A stretch of DNA of 64,000 nucleotides, from positions 30,026,534 to 30,090,533 of the forward strand of contig CM068587.1 of the NCBI GenBank assembly GCA_035048485.1. Reading direction: 5' to 3'. Source of the stretch: Pteria penguin. Lineage: Eukaryota; Mollusca; Bivalvia; Pterioida; Pteriidae. The notes under the pieces were generated by a model. That model was given only the letters and a program-made list of their open reading frames with translations, was not told where the DNA came from and ran no database searches. Position numbers and translations under genes: made by a program. Below are positions 36,721-48,000 of this stretch, piece after piece (position 1 is the stretch's first letter; each line of letters begins with the position of its first letter).

Positions 36721-38750
36721 CATATGGAGAAATGCGTCCGTTTTACTAATTTGCATATCCGCCATATTGGAATTCTCTAGTCTAATATGCTATATAGGAA
36801 TACATAAGGAAATATTATGTTATGGCGCTGTCCGTCCGTCCGTCCGTCCGTCCGTCCGTCCGGGGTCATGTTTTCCGCACTTTTTTGCCGTCTTTCAAGA
36901 TATTGAGTTGAAATTTAATATATAGCTTTATTTCAAGCGGCGTCAGTACCAGTTCGAATTTTGTTACGATTGACCTACTTTCGACGGATTTATGGCAATT
37001 GGACTTATGAATTTCAAGATTTTTTCAGAAATTCATTAAAAATCTATTTTTTGTCAAAACATTATGAAATTTATCATGAAGCAAGTGAAATATACCAACT
37101 ATCACATATATTACGGGTTTTGATATCTTTTTCTTCATTTTTGAGAAAGTTAAGGGGTGACCATATGTCCTAGGTCATGTTTTCCGCACTTTTTTTGCCG
37201 TCTTTCAAGATCTTGAATTGAAATTTGGTATATAGCTTTACATCAAGCGGCGTTAGTACCAGTTCGAGTTTTGTTACGAGCGATCACTTTTGACAGATTT
37301 ATGGCCCTTGGACTTATAAATTTCAAGATTTTGTTTTGAAAATTCATTAGAAATCTAATTTTTGTAAAAACATTATGAAATTTACCATGAAACAAGTAAA
37401 ATGTACCAACTTCCACATATTTTACAGGTATTGATATCTTTTTCTTCATTTTTGAGAAATTTATAATTTTAGGAGTGGGGGTCTTAGGGGGGGGGGAGGG
37501 GGATTGTACTAAAAAATTCAAAGTTTGTTTTGCAGGTCAAGTTTCAAGATGGGTTGGATAAGACCATTTCTGCAGGAGTTATTGCCCTTGGACTTAATCC
37601 TATGACAAAATGCTATGAAACGCAATTAACTTCAGTAAACATCAGATGTTTTTCATGAAAATCATGCCAAATGCGAATTGAACCTGTTCGAAATAAGCGA
37701 CAAGCGTATTATGCCACGCTAGGCGGTGCTCTTATTTGCCATGGTAGTACTGTTTCTCCTACACCAGTACGATCAAAATGATGTAAAAAGCTTATTTGTA
37801 GGTCAAATATAACTCCGGGAATTAAAACTGAAATGTCGAGGCGAAGAGGAGCGTAACACCTATAAAGATATTGGAGATTTTACGAAATTGTGACATTTTG
37901 ACCCAAACAATGATGATTCCAATTGATATATGCAAAGTGCCATGGGTGGATCAATTTTTTTTCCAGATAATCTGTATCAACAAACATTATTATGGAATGT
38001 TGAATATATTTTCGGCGAATTACATCTAAATATGTGTAAAAATGCGAATTTTCAACTCTACTTAGAAAATTCGCGGGGCGCCGACAGGGTAGTATAGTAT
38101 ACGCGATATTTTAAATAAAGAACATATACTCCGTCCTATTTATTTTGAACTGCAATAAGGAAATCATCAGGGGATTTTAATTTTTTTCATTTTATTTCAT
38201 TCATTTACACAAACGCGTGATACGTGTAACCCCGTCGGAACCCCATACTAAATATAGGAATACGTGTCATAAAGCCAGGATCATTTAAAATGCTTTTCAG
38301 TGCATTTAAAACAGTTTTGTGAATCAGAAGATGTAGTTAATATTATTAAATAAAACACAGCTATCATAATATTTATATTTTGTACATTTTATATTGCATA
38401 AAACAACAAAAATAACTCTTTTTAATCCAGTGACAACGACAGCGTACTGGATCGTTTTGTATGCTGACCTCTCCGGTGATTTAATGCCGTAAAATTCATA
38501 CATATACTTACTCTTTTGCTAATTATCCTCTCCACCGAATATTTTTTGTATATGGACCTACATATATTCATGATTTGGGCGTATGCAAATGGACACCCTC
38601 ACACGAGTTTGTGGAAATCAATCGTTCTTCCCCATGTTTACATTTCTGCGGTGGTGGAACTCTTCGGTGTCGTCAAAGTCACGTGGTTTCGCTCATGAAT
38701 ATTAATGAGAAAAAAAAAAAAAAAAAACGCGGACGCATTTCTTCTTATGG
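36721..38750. mobile_element. 2030-bp segment present in B flank, absent in C flank
   Basis: In C the junction reads CACGCTGACACCG directly followed by TTTGCCTTTTTCTC (about 56965). In B those two halves are separated by this segment. It contains the dispersed element at 36811-37735 and ends next to an 18-base A run at about 38711-38727. No long ORF. Confidence 0.8.
36811..37735 (+). mobile_element. Second copy of the tandem-monomer dispersed element
   Basis: Starts GGAAATATTATGTTATGGCG with (GTCC)n and ends GCGACAAGCGTATTATGCCA, as at 10985-11822. Holds two to three ~280-bp monomers with TTTTCCGCACTTTTT, CGTCTTTCAAGAT and GGCGT.AGTACCAGTTCGA. Confidence 0.75.
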
Positions 38751-39864
38751 TTTGCTTTTTTCTGTTTGGGGGTATATATAAAAAATTATTAGAGCTGGAA
38801 CACCGCTTAATGGCGACACCCCTATTGAAAAAGGTTTTGTCATAATAGGTAGCATCGTCGAATTATTTCAGTTTCAAATCGCATTACTCTTTTCCACTCA
38901 TGATTTCATCGACACTAATAGACCCTTTCACGTTAACTGCGGGACTAACAATTTGGGAGAGGAATAGTAACGTTTCCCGTAAAAATAATTACCCATAGAT
39001 CTAATTAGACAATTCATTTGGCGGGAACAGTGATGATTTCTTACCCCAAAACATCAGTTCCGAGATTATTGTGAAAGTGTCTATTAATTAATATAGTTCT
39101 CTCCTATATAGATTTGTTATTCATGACACTTCAGGCAGTGCAAATACGCTGCGCTGACATTAGTCACCCAAACGGAGAAAAGGATTGAACTATCCACCTC
39201 AGCACTTACGTTTTTGGTTTATAAATGATAACGTATTAGGTAAAATTTTTGACGTCACGATAAAAAATTGCCTCTGACGTCATTTTTGCGGTTATGATTT
39301 TGCCAACCAAAACCTCGGTCCTGCAGTAAAAGTGAAAAAGTCTTTTGAAGGGATTTTGATGAAGTACTAACGGTTCCCTACAAATGTTATTAATTCTCAG
39401 ACTGATGGATCCAGGCTGAGTCCAAGTAAAATGGCAATTTGTACAGTTGAGTTACATCTAAATCTACGAATAGCGCAGAGCCAATTCAAGCACGGAGATG
39501 AATGGGAAGGAGCCGCTGGAGGATACTACTAAAATATCGGAAATCATTATCGTCAAAATTATAAAATAATAATTAATAATGACAATATTTGTTACGGATC
39601 ATTTAGACCTTCATGGAGCCCATGATTAATAATAATTAATAATGACAATATTTGTTACGGATCATTTAGACCTTCATGGAGCCCATGATTAGCAAAACAA
39701 TTGACACGAATATTTCCCACACTCCTTGTCTCGCCTCTTTGTTCAGAGTTCCATGATTTCAATTGTGGTATATAGTGAGTGTCAAAAGCACATAACACTT
39801 GTATGTCTTGTATTTTACATAGTATATTTTATCTTAGACAGTTTATTTTATTCTTAAATTACAG
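38751..39864. other. Upstream region of copy B
   Basis: Collinear with 56966-57918 upstream of copy C. Contains conserved blocks (GAGCTGGAACACCGC, TTTCAGTTTCAAATCGC, GTAACGTTTCCCGTAAAAAT) and must hold the promoter and any non-coding first exon; I could not pick out a TATA box or donor with confidence. A direct duplication of about 60 bp (GACAATATTTGTTACGGATC) lies at about 39570-39690. Confidence 0.5.
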
Positions 39865-39915
39865 ATGAGAAATTGATTATAGCAAACCATTTTAAGATAT
39901 AAGAAATTCATAGAA
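39865..39915 (+). promoter_or_regulatory. 5' UTR after a conserved acceptor, copy B
   Basis: Preceded by TTCTTAAATTACAG. Starts ATGAGAAATTGA, a three-codon upstream frame, then 39 bp to the start codon at 39916. Same layout in C (57919-57969). Confidence 0.5.
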
Positions 39916-42076
39916 ATGTCTATTACCAGAATCAACTCCATTATTCTTGGACATGCCAACATTTTTCAAAAATTCCCCTGGAAAAGTGATATTCATCACA
40001 CAAATTCATACCGAGACACTTTCAAACAAGATCTTCTCGAACATAATGAATGTCTCCAATCTGCATATAAAAACATTCTGGCTTTTCTGAAGAGTGTCGA
40101 ACCTCGTGGTGTTACCGAGTGTCGTGATATATGTGATGAAATTATCGAGAGAGACCCTCAGAATATCAATGCCCACTTACAGCTATATGACATATGTAGC
40201 AGCAAGGAAGAAAAAGCGAATTTAAAAAAGACTGTAGAGGACATTCTAACGTCCGTGTCTAGGGATCACTATATAGGAGTCGCATTGATGGAGTTAGGAA
40301 TTGCGCTGTCTACATTGATTCCTAAATTCTATGACGAAAACGAAGAAAACTCGACAAGGAGACTGGATGGCTTTTTTGAGGAATTCGACTGTTTGTCGTT
40401 TCATCCAGATATCATTAATCTGGACGTAGCCTGGAGGGATGAAATTGATGACACTGACGTATATAACCATGAAGCAAAAAACACATGTCGCTGGTATAAC
40501 GCAGTGATTTATCAGAAAGAGGGTTTATATCGTCTTAGTAACAGTCATATGGTTTCTTCAGTCCACTTGGCTGTATACCGATTCTCATTGGCTCATACGT
40601 CCAATCGACTGAGTCATGAGCTTTTGTCATGTGGGGGTGCTCAATATCAGCGAGACCATTATAGCGACAATAGTATGAAATGGTTTTGTGAGGTCGTCAA
40701 TAGCCTTAATCATTCTACACATGGTTTTTACGTTTCTCGAGCACTTGCATACTTAGGGATTATAATTCAGAAAAAAAGAATGGTACAAAAATCATCCCAG
40801 TCAACGTTAGATATGAATCCTCCTGAGTACTTCCGGCGTCTTGCAGATTTAGAAGAGATATGGAAAGATCCCGAAAATGCCTATCGTATTGCTGTATCCC
40901 GATTTGATCCGGATATTGTCGTGTTTACTAGATATGGGAAATATTTGGTTAACGAACAACGATACGACGAAGCTCTCGATCAATTAAGGAAAACAGAAGA
41001 CTTTACACTACGGGATACATGGTTTCCACATTATACTAAAATGCTTGCCTATTGCAAAAAGTACGAGCAAGAACGCGGAAAAAATCCACCAGACAAAGAA
41101 ATGATGTCTTTCTTATTGGAGAAAGCTACAGAATACGGAGAAATTTGTAAGAGGGGAAATGCAACAACAGAAACTTTATATTATTATGCAAAAGCCTTAT
41201 ATTGGGCCGGTACAGAATTCCCTACACCATACGAGGTTCATTTGAAAGATAGGAAGAAGGTCATTGAAGCACTGGATACAATCGAAATGATTTACAAGGA
41301 GTATAGGAACCAAGACCTGACAAGAGTTTATAAACTCCATGCTGACTGTAGTAAAGTGTTAGACCACCATCAAGACGCATTAAATGACATGATTCTCTCA
41401 TTTAGCTCCTCCAGAATATCAGATGACGAAGTCCTTCCATCATTTAAGTATTTGTGGAAGTATGGCTGTATACTCTGCCATGAAACAACAGATGGCAAAG
41501 TAAAGAAATATGCATTGAGGCAAATCAAATTTGCAATAGAACATGAAATCAAATATTGTCACTCTCTCATTCAAAATTTGGATATGAGGCACTTATCAAT
41601 ACTCGAGAAAGATATCTGCCAAGATCTTTTAAATGAGCAAATAAGCACCAAAATGGTGACATCTCTGAAAGACTTGAACGGTTTTGTACGCATGCATAGC
41701 GTTTTTGTAGAGATAAAGAAGATGTGTCGAAAATATCCAGACCAAATGAAGCTACTCCTGGAATATATTCATGACCTATTTCTGTATTCACGTGGTTCTA
41801 AAACATTAATAACATTAGGATTAATATACCTCGGCGGCATAGACAAAGAGTGGACACGACGGTACAACAGACGGTATCCCAGGGACGTTAATCTTGGTGT
41901 AGAACGAAACATCAAAATGTTCTTTCGTCCGACATATTTTCTTTCGGACGAAAACAAAGAGTCGGTCAACAACACTCTGATGTATGATTTTTGTGTCATA
42001 CACTCACCCCACGAGCAAGAGTGGGTAGGATGTTATCTCAGACCGGAACTAGAGGAGGGACCAGAGAAATTCAAAG
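39916..42076 (+). CDS. Copy B exon 1: TPR-like region and start of TIR
   Basis: 720 codons plus one base; donor GTATGT at 42077. TPR-like pairs near residues 49-92 (IIERDPQNINAHLQLYD), 331-361 (YGKYLVNEQRYDEALDQL) and 466-498 (YKLHADCSKVLDHHQDAL). TIR box 1 starts at 689 (MYDFCVIHSPHEQEWVGCYL). The C-terminal stretch before the TIR (DLFLYSRGSKTLITLGLIYL) is nearly identical in all three copies and may be a conserved hinge. Differs from copy C at roughly 30 residues by eye. No signal peptide or transmembrane segment. Confidence 0.92.
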
Positions 42077-45000
42077 GTATGTACTTCATATATTTTGTAT
42101 CTAAATGAAGAAATTAGTGTTATATTTGTAATAGAATTTAAATCTTATTCTTTTCTTTCTTTCTATTCTTTTAACTTAGGATTTATTTTTGAAAGACAGT
42201 ATCAGACCGATATACAAGAAGATGATCTTCTTATGACAGCTTTGGAACATAGTTTAAACATAATAGTTATATTATCGAAATATTTTGTTGATGTCACTGC
42301 CAAGAAACCTGAATCTGCATCTTTAATGCGGGAATTGAGACAAAGAAAATCCCAAGTAATTTGTATCAGTGTGGAATCTCCGATTTATTGCGATGATTTG
42401 AGATGGCTTTTGGATGACAGTTTGGATGGATACTCTAGACCTGTGAATTGGAAGAAATTGAGAGGTCGGATATTAGAACGACATTCTGGTAAGAATTCAA
42501 TTATTGTGTATGATACTGATAATAGTTCTCTTTCAGATAATGCTTTTGGAATGAGCGCAGTGTTATAGTAGATAGATTTTAATTTCGTATTATACATTTG
42601 CTTATGTATATGCCGTGAGAATAAACACATTTGTATTATGGCTATTATTGTGCAAGAAAATAAATTATGAAAATAAATGTAAGATTATCATTTTCATTTA
42701 ACATTTCTTTCATCGGAGATGTTGTTTACATTAATTACTAGAAGGGAGTACTATACTTTACAAGAGGGGAGCTAATTCTGCAAGGAAACCAAATGCACGT
42801 CCACAAGATATGCTTTATAACATATTCAAAATCGGAACATGATCACTGCTAGTAGACGACTGCGTTGATATATATATAGTAAAAATTAAAATTTTATTAC
42901 ATTTTTTCTTTGAGAAATTTAAGTTAAATTTGAACAATTGAGCTTGAACTTGTTATCAATACAAAATTCATAGTTTCGTTTTTATATAGTATTTACAATG
43001 CATGTCAAGTAAGTATTTAATATATTTGACCATCAATATTGCTGATAGGAGGTTATATTACAGAAACATGTGCATAATGCATGACAGTAGAATCGAATCG
43101 ATACTCTCTAATTTAATATTTTAGCAAAATTGACTCTTTGTAGGAAATTATTCCAGTACCTTACAAAGTATGAAAAGATTACAATTGGAGGGTGTTCAAG
43201 ATCTTCCATCATATTAAATGGAAGCACGACCCCGAGGTAAGGTCTGTTTATTACATAACCTAATATATGAGCAGTGCTTTGACGTATATTTTCTATTTGA
43301 TGAAACATTGTAAAAGCTACACAGAACCATTTAATTCTAATTCTATTATATATTATATAATTCTATAAGCATTCTACATGAAAACAGAAGTAATAGTAAA
43401 CGCTATTAAAACATATAGATTTCCTTACGTAATCGCACTCATATACTATATGTCATTTACTATAGAAATGAATTGGCAACATCCGCCAAACAAGATAAAG
43501 CAATGTTTCATATCATATGGAGAATATGTCTTCCCTGAATTCAGAGAGACGAAATATAAACCTGGGCGTGATAAATAATATAGTGATCATGTTCAAATAT
43601 ATGTAATTATTAAGGAATTATTAAACTGATTATTTTTCAGGAATTGCGTTGATTATCAATAACATATCCTTCGAGAATGAAGAAGGTAAAAAGAGATTTG
43701 GTCCCCGAGAAGGAGCCACCATAGATACAGGTATTATCAATTTTAGTTTCATATATGATACATGTGTATGATAAATAATACTCACATCATGTTATCCAGG
43801 AAACATCTCATTATCATCATTTGTGATGCGAGACTATGGCGCCGTTTTCGTTTTCGACAATTAACCGAAAGATGAAAAGATAAAATATGTTTCCTGTAAT
43901 ATCATATCAATAAAGTTTAAATAAACTCTAGATTTACCAAAAAAAAAATGTATATATTTAGAAAATTCTCTACATTCAACCTATACATATATAAATCTAA
44001 TGACATAAATTGAGTTTTGAAAGGGAAGGGAATAACAAGCTGATGTAGGGCAGTGGTGAGGTGCTTGACTCGTGACAGAAAGGTCCCGGGTTTGACTCCC
44101 TGGTATCCTGTCTTGATACAGTGAAACCCAGGTCCCGCGCCACGGTAGGCGGAACACGGAAAAGATTGTTCACTTATTTGGATGAGTCAATTTCAAAGGT
44201 ACAGAATTCTATGCAATGCATCAAACAGATATCGGCAGCTTAAACGTGAAAAAATCGTGGAGTGAAATAAAAATAATAATCAGCCAATCAATCATGAAAG
44301 GAAAACAATCTTACTTAATTCTATCCTTTCACCGGTATGTTGAAGAAAATAAGTAAATGTTTTATCCAACACTGTTAACGATTTTTGTTCGCGAGGACTT
44401 TATTTTCGCGTAAATTCGCGATCTCATCGTGATGCAAAAATAAAGTCCTAGCGAATAAAAAGGCAATTTTTCATCCAAAGTATAGGACAGTGCACAAATT
44501 AAAGACGCTAAAAATCAAATCAGTATTTTAATGCATGCTAAAAATGTAAATGTTACAGACGTTTTCTAAAAGAAGTCAGTCATAAAAGTCGGTAAAACTA
44601 CTAAAATATGTAAATGAGATAAAACAGAAACGTATATAAAAGTTGTTCAGTAATCTAAAATGCCAGCATTTCATGATCGCACAAGTTCAGGTTCACTCAA
44701 CAGTTTATCGTGGGATTTTAATAACCATCGGGCATGTAACGGTTTTATACACGAGAGATGCAGATCAATATGTACATCTTTCAGTGCGGTACCATCTTTT
44801 AGCTAAGATGCGCATTCCTCTGCGTACCAATCCTCAATCAATTCAATAATTGTTTTGTTTACTGATCGATTCTCACGCACATGTCCAGCGACAGGCATTT
44901 CAGTATTGTTCTTGAGGTCAGGATTACTATTGCGTGACAAAGTACAGGTAAAGACTACGTTAAGAATAACCGAAAAAAAACCCCCCAAAAACCAAAACAG

Positions 45001-48000
45001 CATGTGAACACTTGAGTGACTCGCGAAAATATAATCTTACGAATTAGTATTCACAGTTATTCTCGCGAAAATAATCACGCGAAAATAAAATCGTTTACAG
45101 TATTTAAAAACTGAGATAATTAACACGACTTTGAACAAAATCACGTCATTTAATAAATCATATGGCGTTATACAACATATCATCACATTATACAACACAA
45201 CATCACGTTTTACAACAAAACGTCGCGATTAGAAATAAGACAAATGTACGTAACTGAACAAACACAACTGAGTACTCTGACGCCCAGAGCAAATTGCAAT
45301 TCTAATAGAAATGTAAATTACAAATTTTATATATGTCTTCCTTGTATATAATTTATTTCTTGGTGTTCCAGGAATCGAACCCGGACTCACTTACGAAAGA
45401 CTAACGAGTTCATTGCAGGATACACCCTGTGAATATGAGCTTAGAGAATTGCCATTTGAATATGGCTAAAGTCTTTCTACCTCAATCCTATTGGGAAAAA
45501 GAGAGGATTCCTAAACTTTACAACTTCATTATTAAACGAGTGAATTTTTAAACATAATATAAAAGTTATAAAAATAGACATATACTGGTATGATAATGTC
45601 ACAACATTAAAATGCTTGGAATTAATCACACACTATTAAAATATCAAAATAGTAATAGTATATAGTGATAAAGTAGAAACTTAAAAATAATACAATTATA
45701 TTACTTCTTTTTTTTAAGAGACGATCCTGAAGATTTGCAACTTTAATATTAATCAAATCGATAGACAGTGATTTTGCTATATTCTGATTTTCCGAAGTAC
45801 GACTCAAGAAAACTGCTTCAGTAACTTGCTACAAAGAAATACAAAAATTAACTGTAACTGACAAGGGTGGGATAAATTTCACGGACATTTGTGACAGTAA
45901 TTACTTAGTGTGAAAGTCAATTAGACAGAATTCTGACAGTCATTTTATTAAAGTAAAAGTCATAGAACAGCAGGCCATTATACGAAAATTCTGATGGTTT
46001 TTGGAAGGATTTTTCGTAACTTTCATTCCAAAAGATTTTGCAAATTGAAAGGAGTATGAACTGGAAATAAAGCAATCTTAAATTATATTCTTCATCCAAA
46101 AATACAACAATATATAGTTCAAATTTCACGTATGGTGTTTAAATTGAAATTCTTTGTAGTATTTGAGTATGTCTTTAAATCCAGAATAACGGGATTGACG
46201 CAGAATCTTTTCCAAACTCCCAACAGCAAGGAATACAACCAAACTTGAAAATGGGAGCATTATGTAATTTATCTTATTTTTTGCTTTTTGTTTCTTTTCT
46301 TTTTAATATTATTATCTAAAATCTAAATACAATTTTGACATCTTCCTGTTTTAGAGAGACTACGAAAACTTTGGACATCTTTACATTTCGAAATAGAGTT
46401 GAAAAGAAATTTGACAAAAAATGAAATGTTAGAAACATTGACATCGCTCTCTGATGTCGATCACGAGAAATATGATTGCCTCGTTGTTTGTATCATGTCC
46501 CATGGGGACTTAGGAATAGTTTACGGCAGCGATGGAACGCCGTTGGAAATCAATGACATTGTAGCCAAATTTCATGCTACAAACTGTAAAAGTCTTTGTG
46601 GAAAACCCAAGGTCTTCTTTATCCAAGCGTGCCAGGGACCAAATAGACTACAAGGTATTCTAATTTTAAAACATATTTTTAATGTTTCTTTTTATGTATT
46701 ATAATGTATTTTCATTTTGATTTAAATTTTATTTAATAATTATACTATAGACTTTAGTTCATGTTGATGTATATTGTCTGTTTTTGTCTCCTTTCTGTTT
46801 GCTTCATGTACAACTTTACACATATTGTGTGAGAGTACCTATTTTAAATCTGCTTCTTATTGTTTAATGTATTATCAATTTGATTTTACGCATTTGTTTA
46901 TATCGTGGTTTTTGTCTCCGTTTGCTTTATGTTCGTCTTTTACATATGTTGCGTGCGATTATATTTGGGTTTAATAACAACGTATTTTTCGAAAAGGAGC
47001 GGAATTGGGTAGCGATAGCGGGAACGGCGAGGAGTCGCCTGGTGCTACACAACAAAGTGAAGCAAGGAAATCTGTTATTATACCTGACAAATCAGACATT
47101 CTGATTGGCCAATCCACGACTCCAGGTGACGTTTCCTTGCGACACATGGGACAAAAAAGAGGGTCTATCTACATCGATGTCTTAGTGAGACAGATAGAAA
47201 AGTTCAGGAAGAAGTATGTGTTGGATTATTGTTTTCTTTTATAATTATTCCAAATTGACAAAAGCTTTGTATCCCGCCATATTTTTTTTTTCGAGTAGAG
47301 GAATATCTAATTCTGCAAGAATAGTATTCTTATTATTACCCTCCATCATGCATGACTTCCGACTACTAGCTTATTATTACCCTCCATCATGTATGACTTC
47401 CGACTACTAACTTATTATTACCCTCCATCATGTATGACTTCCGACTACTAACTTATTATTACCCTCCATCATGTATGACTTTCGGCTACTAATTTATTAT
47501 TACCCTCCATCATGTATGACTTCCGACTACTAACTTATTATTACCCTCCATCATGTATGACTTCCGGCTACTAACTTATTATTACCCTCCATCATGTATG
47601 ACTTCCGGCTACTAGCTTATTATTACCCTCCATCATGTATGACTTCCGGCTACTAGCTTATTATTACCCTCCATCATGTATGACTTCCGGCTACTAGCTT
47701 GTTATTACCTTCCATCATGTATGACTTCCGGCTACTAGCTTATTATTACCCTCCATCATGTATGACTTCCGACTACTAGCTTGAACTGTGATATATCCGA
47801 TTAAAAAAACATTGCGTTTTGAATGTTATTGCTATCAACTTACATAAGTACATTATTTTTTATATTGTGATACTTTGTGGGTAAGGGTTCACTTGTATTA
47901 AATGTTCATTTCTTCTTGTCAAAATAGTACACTCTCATGATAAGGCTGATGTTTCTTTTAAGTACAGGATTAATTAAAAGATGGGAGATTTTGACGGATA

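Noticed and set aside
41370..42003. Minus-strand frames opposite exon 1 (also 22776-23444 and 59424-60057)
   Set aside because: Antisense shadows of a strongly supported coding exon, kept similar only because the sense strand is.
43378..43578. 66-codon frame conserved between B and C in intron 3
   Set aside because: Its similarity is explained by recent duplication of the whole region; copy A's equivalent is not open and no motif is seen.
45365..45420. tRNA B-box-like GGAATCGAACCCGG on the minus strand in intron 4 of B
   Set aside because: No A-box at the right distance and no SINE body found; too little to call.
46681..46996. Small frames after exon 5 of copy B
   Set aside because: They lie in intron 5, between a good donor (46655) and acceptor (46996); not continuous with caspase homology.
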